Source: Thermoanaerobaculia bacterium (lineage in GTDB: Bacteria > Acidobacteriota > Thermoanaerobaculia > Multivoradales > JAGPDF01). Taken from it: a DNA stretch of 45,405 bases. Of the stretch, positions 23,462 through 31,800 are shown in pieces. Made by a program: the position numbers and the translations under genes. How positions within the stretch are numbered: the first letter of the stretch is position 1; each line of letters starts with the position of its first letter. The DNA is taken from contig JAGPDF010000035.1 in assembly GCA_018057705.1 (NCBI GenBank), forward strand, positions 1 to 45,405, in the 5' to 3' direction. Below the pieces are notes generated by a model. That model did no database searches, was not told the origin of the DNA, and saw only the letters and a list, made by a program, of their open reading frames with translations.

Positions 23462-24186
23462 TCGTCGGCAGTTATCTGAACGTCGTCGTTCACCGGTTGC
23501 CGCATCAGCAGTCGACGGTGGTGCCGCGGTCGCGCTGTCCGCAGTGCGGCGCGGCGATCCGGGTGCGCGACAACCTGCCCGTGCTGAGCTGGCTCCTGCT
23601 GCGCGGGCGCTGCCGGGACTGCGGCGCGCGGATCTCCGTGCGCTATCCGCTGATCGAGCTCCTGACCGCGGCGCTCTTCGCCGGTGCGGTGCTGCGCTTC
23701 GGCGTCACGCCGACCGCCGCCGCGGGCGCGCTCTTCTCTGCGGCGCTTCTGGCGCTCGCGGCGATCGACGTCGAGCACTTCCTGCTGCCCGATCGGATCA
23801 CCCTCCCCGGCATCGGGCTCGCCCTGGCCGCGCAGCCGCTCCTCGTCTGGGGATCTCTCGCCGGAGCCCTCCAGGGCGCCCTCGTCGGCGCCGGCATCCT
23901 GCTCGTCATGGCGGGTCTCTGGGAGCTCCTGCGCGGGGTCGAGGGGATGGGATTGGGCGACGTCAAGATGCTCGCCATGATCGGCGCCTTCCTCGGCGTG
24001 CACGGCGTCGTCGTGACCCTCGTCTTCGCCTCGTTCGCAGGCTCGGTCGTCGGCATCACGCTCCTCGCCCGCGGCTCGATCGAGCTCCAGGGCAAGCTCC
24101 CGTTCGGTCTCTTCCTGGCGCTCGGCGGTGCCATCGCGCTCTTCGCCGGCGAGCCGCTGACGCGGGCCTACCTCGCCCTGCTATGA
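23413..24186 (+). CDS. pilD: Prepilin peptidase / N-methyltransferase
   Basis: 257 residues from GTG 23413. The N-terminal cytoplasmic domain has two CxxC pairs (Cys42/45 in CPQCG and Cys67/70 in CRDCG), the zinc-bound module of bifunctional enzymes that cleave the leader and methylate the new N-terminus. The two catalytic aspartates are Asp119 in AAIDVEHFLLPD and Asp183 in GMGLGDVKMLA. Seven to eight membrane segments are expected. It should process the pilin at 18789 and the PilV and PilW prepilins downstream. The gene overlaps its upstream neighbour by 49 bp and its downstream neighbour, the histidine kinase gene, by 4 bp. Confidence 0.95.
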   Translation: MPPIEFFVVYAALVGLIVGSYLNVVVHRLPHQQSTVVPRSRCPQCGAAIRVRDNLPVLSWLLLRGRCRDCGARISVRYPLIELLTAALFAGAVLRFGVTPTAAAGALFSAALLALAAIDVEHFLLPDRITLPGIGLALAAQPLLVWGSLAGALQGALVGAGILLVMAGLWELLRGVEGMGLGDVKMLAMIGAFLGVHGVVVTLVFASFAGSVVGITLLARGSIELQGKLPFGLFLALGGAIALFAGEPLTRAYLALL

Positions 24187-26081
24187 CCCGCGGTCGTGGC
24201 CTGCGGCGGGACGCGCCGATCCTGCTGCCGGCGTCGCTCCTCCTGCTCGCGATGCTGGCGTCGGTCACCCTGATGTCGTACCGCGCTGCCATCGCCCGCT
24301 TCGCGGCCGAGCGCGAGCAGGCAGCGCTCCGGCTGGCGATCGGACTCTCGGAGGCGGTCCGGCTGTCGAAGAGCGACGAGATCGGCGTCCTGGCGCGGTG
24401 GCTGCCGCCGGGCGCCGGGGTGGCGATCTCCGACGTGCGTGGGGGAGTGCGTTCCACGGCCGGATCCGCCGGCGCCGAGATCGCCGCCTCGCCCGCGCCG
24501 CGCTCCGCCGGTCTCGCGACGCCCCACGTCGAGGGCTTCGGGCAGCGCGCCGGAGAGGATCGCGCCGGCGGCCCGGCGGCGGAACGCATGCGCGCCTTCG
24601 TGCCGTTCGAGCGCGGTGGGCAGCGCCTCCTTCTGCGCCTCGAGGTTCCCGAGCCCGCCCTCTTCGCCCAGCAGCGCAGCCTCCGCGTTCTCACGCCGGT
24701 GGTCTTCGGCCTCTCGGCGGCCGTGGCGCTCCTCGCCATCCTCTTCCTGCGCGCCCTGGTGCGCCCTTACGAGGAGCTGCTCGAGAAGGCCCGTGCGATC
24801 TCGCCCGCCGGAGCTCCGGCGGCGACTCGCGAGCCCGCCACCGGCCGCGGCGACGATGTCGAGTTCCTGCTCGCGACCTTCGATCGCGCCCTCGCCGCGC
24901 TGCGCACCGAGAGCGGGCAGGGGGCCACCAGTGACGACCTTTCCGCCGTCGAGCGCACGCTCGGGCCGCAGCTCGAGAGCGGCCTCCTGATGTTCGATCG
25001 CGACGGCCGCCTGCTCGCCGCCAATCCTGCCGCGCTCGAGCTGCTCGGCGCCGCCCCCGCGGCGGGCGGGCCGTCGACCGCGGCCCGCGCCGAAGCCGCG
25101 CTCGCCGCGCACGCCGGGCTCGCCGCCGTCCTCTCCTCGGCGATCGCCGAGCGGCGCTCGATTCCGCGCGCCTCGGTCGCGATCGAACGGGCCGGGCACA
25201 GGGTGGAGCTCGGACTGACCCTGCAGGCCCTGCGCCGCGAAGGCACACCGGCGCCCGGGGCGAGCGCTTCGAGCGCGACGGACGCTGCCGTCCGGAGCGA
25301 CCGGACCGTCGCTGGCGCCGGCTTCCTGGTGCTCTTCGCGGACGTCACCGACCTCTCGCGCCGCGAAGCGGAGGAGCGCTTCGCGGCCGGTCTCGCCCAA
25401 CTCGGCGAGCTCTCCGCAGGTGTCGCGCACGAGCTGCGCAACAGTCTCGCGACCGTGCAGGGCTACCTCGGCCTCGCGGCCCGGCGGACCCTGCCGCCGC
25501 AGGCCGCCGAGGAGATCGCCGAGGCGCGCCGCGAGGCGGCCGAGCTCGCCCGCATCGTGGACGATTTCCTGACCTTCGCGCGGCCCGGCTCGGGCGTCCT
25601 CGAACCGGTCGGGCTCGCCGCCCTGCTGGCGCGGGCGGCGAGCGATCCGGCGCTCGCCGGCGTCGCGGTCGAGCTCGCGCCGGCGGACCCTTCCGTGCCG
25701 GCGATTGCCGGCGATCCGCATCTGCTGCAGCGTGCCTTGCGCAATCTCCTGCTCAACGCCGCCCAGGCGACGCTTGCCCATGCGGACGACGCGCAAGCCG
25801 GCGTCCCGGCTGCCGGCAGGGCTCCGATCGTCGTTGCGCTCCGCCGCGACGGCGCCGCGGCCGTGATCACCATCGACGACAGCGGCGGCGGAATCTCTGC
25901 CGAGATTCGCGACCGCCTGTTCGAGCCGTTCGCCTCGGGGCGGGCGGGCGGGGCCGGACTCGGCCTCGCGCTGGCGCGCCGCATCGTTGTCATGCACGGC
26001 GGCAGCCTCGCGCTGCTGCCGCGCGAGCCGCACGGGGTGCGCGCCGAGATCCGGTTGCCGCTTGGCAATTCGGCTACCTAA
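24183..26081 (+). CDS. pilS: PilS-like sensor histidine kinase
   Basis: 632 residues. Transmembrane segments near 13-33 and 176-196 enclose a periplasmic sensor region rich in Ala/Gly. A HAMP-like linker, a PAS-like domain (about 255-400, with GLLMFDRDGRLLAANPAALELLG) and a kinase core follow. The H-box is AHELRNSLATVQGYL with His416. The N-box is NLLLNAAQAT, the G1 box IDDSGGGIS and the G2 box GAGLGLALARRIV. The HELRNSL form is typical of kinases that partner NtrC-class regulators, and the best partner is the regulator at 34088. It overlaps pilD by 4 bp. The symbol is by role and context; other NtrB-like kinases look alike. Confidence 0.85.
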   Translation: MTRGRGLRRDAPILLPASLLLLAMLASVTLMSYRAAIARFAAEREQAALRLAIGLSEAVRLSKSDEIGVLARWLPPGAGVAISDVRGGVRSTAGSAGAEIAASPAPRSAGLATPHVEGFGQRAGEDRAGGPAAERMRAFVPFERGGQRLLLRLEVPEPALFAQQRSLRVLTPVVFGLSAAVALLAILFLRALVRPYEELLEKARAISPAGAPAATREPATGRGDDVEFLLATFDRALAALRTESGQGATSDDLSAVERTLGPQLESGLLMFDRDGRLLAANPAALELLGAAPAAGGPSTAARAEAALAAHAGLAAVLSSAIAERRSIPRASVAIERAGHRVELGLTLQALRREGTPAPGASASSATDAAVRSDRTVAGAGFLVLFADVTDLSRREAEERFAAGLAQLGELSAGVAHELRNSLATVQGYLGLAARRTLPPQAAEEIAEARREAAELARIVDDFLTFARPGSGVLEPVGLAALLARAASDPALAGVAVELAPADPSVPAIAGDPHLLQRALRNLLLNAAQATLAHADDAQAGVPAAGRAPIVVALRRDGAAAVITIDDSGGGISAEIRDRLFEPFASGRAGGAGLGLALARRIVVMHGGSLALLPREPHGVRAEIRLPLGNSAT

Positions 26082-26087
26082 GGTAGC
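26073..26087. repeat. 15-bp perfect palindrome across the pilS stop codon
   Basis: GCTACCT, one central A, then AGGTAGC. It covers the TAA of the kinase gene and lies about 95 bp upstream of the sigma-54-type promoter at 26181. No T-run follows, so it is not a normal terminator. It could be an operator or enhancer site. Confidence 0.4.
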
Positions 26088-26180
26088 AGACCTCTCCCCG
26101 CGTTCCGCCCCCCCTGCCGGAGTGCCAGGCAGAACTGTTGGAAACACGAGCCTTAGCACGCTCCGCAGGCGCCCCCGCAG

Positions 26181-26197
26181 TTGGTATCGGAGTTGCT
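26181..26197 (+). promoter_or_regulatory. Sigma-54-type -24/-12 promoter of the pilVWXY1 operon
   Basis: TTGGTAT, then CGGAG, then TTGCT. The GG (26183-26184) and GC (26195-26196) are 10 nt apart. The -12 half is perfect and the -24 half deviates at two positions. Transcription should begin near 26208, 22 nt before ATG 26230. Confidence 0.6.
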
Positions 26198-26229
26198 CTA
26201 CTTCTCCCTGACCTCCGAAGGAGAACTTC

Positions 26230-26808
26230 ATGCAACCTGTCCGGAACGGCTCGACAGCCCCGTGCCCCCCTCCCCGCTCGAGCGAGGCCGGCTTCTCGGT
26301 CATCGAGGGGCTGATCGCGGCGCTGCTGTTGCTCGTCGTCACCCTCGGCATCCTGCCGCTCTTCTCGCGCGCCATGAACAACAACGTCAAGGGCAACGAC
26401 TCGACGCGGCAGTCGAACGGCGCGACCGACTCGCTGGAGTCGGCGGAGGCCCTGCCGTTCAACAGTGGCGCCCTGTTCGTGGCCGGCGGCAGTACCTCCG
26501 TCGTGGTGAACGAGACGCTCGCGCTCAAGAAGATCGCTTCGCCCACCGGCGGACCCGACCAGGCGATCTCGAACCTCTGGGAACTGCCGGCCGACCTCGG
26601 CACCGACGATCTCCAGATCATGAATCGTCAACGCACCGTGCGCCAGTTCAGTTTCGACGACTTCGTCGACAACCAGACCTTTGACAACCCGCTCGACGGT
26701 GACGTCGAACCACGGCTGATTCATTTCAAAGTCGTCGACGTCACGATGCAGGACGCCTCCGACGCCGGGGCCATTCCTTACCAGCTGCGCGTCATCCAGG
26801 CGTACTGA
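26230..26808 (+). CDS. pilV: PilV-like minor prepilin
   Basis: 192 residues, with AAGGAGAA upstream of ATG 26230. The leader is unusually long (21 residues, Pro/Ser-rich) and ends SEAG before FSVIEGLIAALLLLVVTLGI, with Glu at mature position 5. The SVIEGLIA form and the short globular domain match type IV pilus modification protein PilV / GspI-like minor pilins, which prime pilus assembly together with PilW, PilX and PilY1. It is the first gene of the pilVWXY1 unit, 12 bp from pilW. Confidence 0.85.
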   Translation: MQPVRNGSTAPCPPPRSSEAGFSVIEGLIAALLLLVVTLGILPLFSRAMNNNVKGNDSTRQSNGATDSLESAEALPFNSGALFVAGGSTSVVVNETLALKKIASPTGGPDQAISNLWELPADLGTDDLQIMNRQRTVRQFSFDDFVDNQTFDNPLDGDVEPRLIHFKVVDVTMQDASDAGAIPYQLRVIQAY

Positions 26809-26820
26809 GGAGAGCCCCGA

Positions 26821-28122
26821 ATGCCCTCGAATCCGCAGAACTCCCGGCAGGCCGGTTTCTCCCTCATCGAGCTCCTGATCGGCATGCTGATCGCGGTCGA
26901 GATTCTCGTCGCCGCGCTCACCATTTTCGACGTCCACAACCGAATGGCGCGGGTCCAGCTGCAGATCACCGACATGCAACAGTCGCTCCGCGTCGCGCAA
27001 TACGACATGGTGCGCACTACCCGCATGGCCGGGCGTGGCGGGCTGCCTGCCGAATTTCGCGTCGACAACGACGACATCTCCGTGCCCTGGCTGCGCGGAC
27101 TCGCGGTCGAGGTGCGCGATAACGTCCTCGAAGGCGGTGACGATCAGGTCGCGCTCGGCATCGACGAACCGGTGGCCCAGCCCGGCACCGACATCCTCAC
27201 CGTACGCGGCTGCCTCTCGGGTCTCCTGTTCCAGATGGACCCGACCGATCCGACCGACTTCACCGCCACGACCCTCACCATCAACCGGGATCTCCCCAAC
27301 GGCCGTTCGCAGGATCTCGCGCAGCTCCTCGAGCCGGGTTTCTCGAGCCCGATGCTGCTCCAAAGCTCGGTGAGCCGCGGCCAGTACGTGGTCGCCGAGG
27401 TCGCGAGCGTCGCAGGAAACGCGACGAGCGTGGTCTTGACCATCACCTTCGCGTCGACGCTCTCGCCGCCCAATCCGCTCGTCGTCGCCCTCCCGGCGGG
27501 ATTCGTTCCCGGCTTCGCCTGCGCGCTCGAGGAGTACCGCTACTACGTGCGGCCGACGAATATCGCCGACGCGAACGGCGATATCCAGCTCAGCCCGAAG
27601 CTCGCCCGGGCGCGGATGATCCCGGGCACGGAGCTCCCCCATGACGAGGACGACGCCAATCTCTCGCTCGACTTGGCCGACGAGATCTTCGACCTCCAGG
27701 TCGCGCTCGGCTTCGACACTGATTACGACTCCGCCGGCAGCGGCGTCGGCTCGTTCGACGACGACGTCGATTCCCTGGGCGTCGACGACGTCTTCTACGA
27801 GGGTGTCGACGACGATGCCCGCTCTACCGACGACTGGCTCGGCAACTCGAGCTCGGACAACCCGGCTGCGACGCAGTACCGGGTGAACGCCGCGATCGCG
27901 GCGCGCCCGGTGCGGCTCTACTACGTCCGCATCTCCACCCTCGGCCGAACGGCGCGGCGCGATGCGAAGTATGCCGCCCCGGACTTCGATCCCGTGGCCG
28001 GCGAGGACTTCATCGAGAACAACAACTACGACGTTGATCCGGCGAGCTACTTCAAGACCCCGGAGAACCGCCAGTTCCGACATCGGCTCCTGCGGACCGT
28101 GGTCGACCTGCGCAACATTTGA
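26821..28122 (+). CDS. pilW: PilW-like minor prepilin
   Basis: 433 residues, with GAGGAG upstream. The prepilin site is RQAG before FSLIELLIGMLIAVEILVA, with Glu17 as mature Glu5. The following QLQITDMQQSLRVAQYDMVRTTRMAGRGG helix is typical of PilW. At 433 residues it is longer than most PilW proteins. The extra length includes an Asp-rich stretch at about 273-345 (for example FDDDVDSLGVDDVFYEGVDD) that could bind calcium. It probably forms part of the tip complex with PilV, PilX and PilY1. Confidence 0.88.
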   Translation: MPSNPQNSRQAGFSLIELLIGMLIAVEILVAALTIFDVHNRMARVQLQITDMQQSLRVAQYDMVRTTRMAGRGGLPAEFRVDNDDISVPWLRGLAVEVRDNVLEGGDDQVALGIDEPVAQPGTDILTVRGCLSGLLFQMDPTDPTDFTATTLTINRDLPNGRSQDLAQLLEPGFSSPMLLQSSVSRGQYVVAEVASVAGNATSVVLTITFASTLSPPNPLVVALPAGFVPGFACALEEYRYYVRPTNIADANGDIQLSPKLARARMIPGTELPHDEDDANLSLDLADEIFDLQVALGFDTDYDSAGSGVGSFDDDVDSLGVDDVFYEGVDDDARSTDDWLGNSSSDNPAATQYRVNAAIAARPVRLYYVRISTLGRTARRDAKYAAPDFDPVAGEDFIENNNYDVDPASYFKTPENRQFRHRLLRTVVDLRNI

Positions 28123-28172
28123 GCCAGTGAGCCACTGATCCATTCGAGCCACCGAGACGATCGAGGCCCCTT

Positions 28173-28787
28173 ATGAATAGAACATCCGCTTCTCCCGACG
28201 CCCGCGCCGACCGCCGCTCTGAAGCCGGCAGCGCCTATCTCGCCACCCTCCTCGTGTTGGTGGTGCTCACCATCCTCGGGCTCTCGCTCGCGGTGGTCAC
28301 CCAGACCGAGGTGCTGATCGGCGGCAGCGAGAAGCAGGCGACCCGCCAGCTCTTCGCCGCCGGTTCGGGTGTCGAGCTCGCCGCGGCCCACGAACTGGTG
28401 AGCCGCGACTCGGCGAGCCACCGGATGCGGCTCGGGCAGCGCACCGAGGACGTTCTGGGGCAGGACACGGTGATCGGCGATGACATCTGTTCCTCGCCGT
28501 ACATCCAGATCGCCACCGGCGTCTGCAACCTCTGCGCGATGAATCAGGACACCGAGTACGCCGCCGTGCAGTACGGCGTCACCGTCAACGCCCTGCGCCG
28601 CGGCGACGCCACCCTCGGGGCGAAGAAGTCGGTGGGCGCGGTCATCGCCCTGGAACCCTGGCAGCGCAGCTTCGCCGGTTTCCAGTTCGGCGGTGACGCG
28701 CCGCTCCAGACCCCCGACGACCTGACGATCGATGTCGATACGACGACCGAAGTCGACCCCTGCGAGGGTCTCTACCTCAAGATCTAG
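28173..28787 (+). CDS. pilX: PilX-like minor prepilin
   Basis: 204 residues from ATG 28173. A long leader ends RRSEAG, followed by SAYLATLLVLVVLTILGLSLAV. There is Ala rather than Glu at mature position 5, as expected for GspK/PilX-type subunits that sit at the pilus tip. The globular part has clustered cysteines (DDICSS, GVCNLCAM, DPCEGL) that may form disulfides. It lies 50 bp after pilW and 18 bp before pilY1; the gap before it contains three GAGCCA words of no clear meaning. Confidence 0.8.
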   Translation: MNRTSASPDARADRRSEAGSAYLATLLVLVVLTILGLSLAVVTQTEVLIGGSEKQATRQLFAAGSGVELAAAHELVSRDSASHRMRLGQRTEDVLGQDTVIGDDICSSPYIQIATGVCNLCAMNQDTEYAAVQYGVTVNALRRGDATLGAKKSVGAVIALEPWQRSFAGFQFGGDAPLQTPDDLTIDVDTTTEVDPCEGLYLKI

Positions 28788-28805
28788 CGTTCCGGAGAAC
28801 CGACC

Positions 28806-31800
28806 ATGAAGATCCGAACCTCGAAGCTCCGATTCTCGCTCGCCCTCGCGGGAACGCTCGCTGCGACCTTGACGGTGACCGGCATGCCGCTGTCCGCCGA
28901 CGATCGCGACATCCTTCGCGAGTCGACGACCAAGCCCTACCTCTTCGTCATCCTCGACACCTCGGGCTCGATGAACTGGGCGCCGAGGTGCACCGCGGCG
29001 GATGTCGCGGACGGCGACTGCACCTATCTCTGCCCGACCGGCGACTGTGCGGTGCCTCGCGACGGCGACGACCCGGCGTCGAAGTTCCGCCAGTCCAAGG
29101 AAGCGCTCTACGAGGTGTTGAAGGAGGTCGACGACATCGACCTCGGCTTCGCCACCTACAACTCCGACGATCTCGGAGTGACCAACAAGCACTGGCTCTA
29201 TAAGGTCATCACCGGGGAGCCTCAGATCACTCTCGAGTCCGGGGCGGGATACCCCCTGCACGGCACGGACGAGGTCTTCGGACCGGCGATTGCGTGCGAC
29301 CGCGGCGATGGCGACGACAATGAGATGGGTTGCTTCGCGACCAGCGATCGCGCCGCAGATACCACAGACATCTGGGAGATGACCAAGGTCCGGCGGCTGC
29401 CGAAGTTCGGGGTCAATCCCTCGGCCGCGACCACTCCGGTGAGCTTCTACATTCGCAACGCCAATCAGGTCTACTACGTCACCTACAGCGGCGCGACCCA
29501 GGCCTACGACAGCGAGATCCTGGTGCACGTGCGCGTGGACCGCTGCACCGGCACCCCGACGAACGATCCTTCGAACGGCTGCAACGCCGCCAGCGAGCGC
29601 ACCCTGCAGGGCCAACTGGACATCCGGTACTCCCTGGTCGGCGACTTCATCATGTGGGACTTCAACGTCCGGCGAACCCCGGTCGTCGGATCCTCTGGCA
29701 ACGGCTATTTCAACGCGACGTTTTCGACTTCGGGCAACACTTGCACCGGCCTCGACCCCAATTCGGACACCGGCTCCGACGATTACCTCGGAGGGAACTT
29801 GAAGCAGCTCACCGGCCCGCCGAGCAATCCGGCCGCCTACTACAACCCCACGGGTACGGCGAACGACTGGCGCTTCGAGTACGGCGACTTCGTGCCGCTG
29901 TCGTGGACGCTGAGCAACAAGGACCAGCTCCTGAATCGCCTGGCGCCGCGGCTGAACGGCGGCGATCCGGCGACCGACCCGGAAGCCTTCGGAAACGCCA
30001 CCTATCTGAAAGATCTTCGGGACGGCGCAGAGGCGTTCCTTCGCGTCAAGGACCTCTCCTACAAGCCGCTGATTCCGAGCGGCTCGACGCCCCTGGGGAA
30101 CTCGCTGAGGAGCTTCCGCAACTGGTTCAAGGGCTGCGACGTCAGCAACAGCGCCTGCAACACCTCCACCGGATGGGACGACTTCGCGGCGGCCAACGAC
30201 CCTTCGTGGGGCTGTCGACGGAAGTTCATTCTCCTCCTGACGGACGGAGACGAGACCTGCGGCGGCGCTCCCTGTGCCTATGCCGACATCCTCGATGACA
30301 CAGAAGACGGCAATGGCGACGGCGTCTCGACCTATGTCGTCGCCTTCGGCGTGCCGACCGGAACGAATACCCTCAACTGCATGGCGGCCGATGGCGGAAC
30401 CACCGCGCCGATCCTGCCGCAAAACAAGGAGCAGCTCGTGGAGGCCCTGAAGGGCATTTTGAGTCAGATCCGCGAGGAGGCCTCCGCCTTCGCCTCCGCA
30501 GCCGTGCCGCAGGTGCAGGCCAACGCCACCGACAAGATCTTCCTGTCGAGCTTCACGCCACTGGGCGATGCCGGCTTCTGGGCCGGCCGTATGGACTCCT
30601 TCCTCAAGCCGCTGCCGCTCGACGATCTGGGGCGTCCCGATCGCTCGATCCTCTGCGACTCCGACACCAAGGCGAGCTGCTTCCTCTGGGATGCCGGCGA
30701 TGTGCAGGAGGGCCACCAGGGTGGTGCCGGGACGTACGCCCCCCAGGGACTCCTGCTCCAGGCGCCGCATCCGGACGATGTCGACGCCGTCCCGCCGTTC
30801 GACGCCGGCGAGCTCCAGCTCGGAACGGGCGCCGACGAACGCCGCGTCGTTTACACGCAGTACTCCGCGCCGGGCAACCGCAAGCTGTTCACCTACCCCA
30901 CGACGGCCGCCGAGAAGTACGACCTTTGGGACGGCTTCGAGATCGGTTACGTCGTCGGCAACTCCGCCTCGGAGACGGCGGCGGACGAACGCGCGAATAC
31001 CGTCATCACCCAGGTGCTGCTCGAGAAGGAAGGGTCGGTCGAGGTCGGCACTGTCACCACGCCGGTCACCTACCTGCTCGGTGACATCTTCCACGCCGAT
31101 CCACTGGTGATCAACAAGCCTTCGAACTTCACCTACTACACGAGCGATCCCTACCAGAACAAGGCGCTCTGCGGCGTGGCTACGGATCCGAACCGCTCGC
31201 CCCCGACCTCGTACAAGTGGTTCGCCGACCGCAACGTCTGCCGCCGCACTCTGCTGCTCACGGCATCGAACGACGGCCAGTTGCACGCCTTCGATGCCGG
31301 GATCTTCCGCGATCCGCCGTCCGGCAGTGCCGAGTGCCTCCTGCCGGCGAAGGACCTCGACGGCGATGGCACCGCCGAGACCGACGAGTTCAGCGACGGC
31401 ATCGTGGACTACGACGAAGACGACGCCGTCGAATCGGCGACAGAGCACGTCCTCGACGGCGCCTACGACAACGGCACCGGGCGCGAGATCTTCTCGTTCA
31501 TTCCGCGGGCGATGCTCGAGCCGGTTCGAACCCTGGTGGAAGAGCAGGATCGCAACAAGGGACCCTGGGGGATCGACGGCAGCCCCCGCGTCGATGACTT
31601 CTTCATCGACCCGCAGGCCGCCGAGAACGGCTCGACGACCTGCGCCGACCGCGAATGGCGGACCGTGCTCATCGGCGGCTATCGCGAAGGCGGACCGGGA
31701 TACTACGCCCTCGACGTCACGCAGCCCGACACGCTCGACGACGAGAACGTGCCCCAGCCCACCGCCGGCTACACGCCTTCCTGCTTCGACGGCGGCGCCG

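Noticed and set aside
28123-28172. Three GAGCCA words before pilX
   Set aside because: Too short and irregular to be a meaningful repeat, and the small hairpin has only a 5-bp stem.
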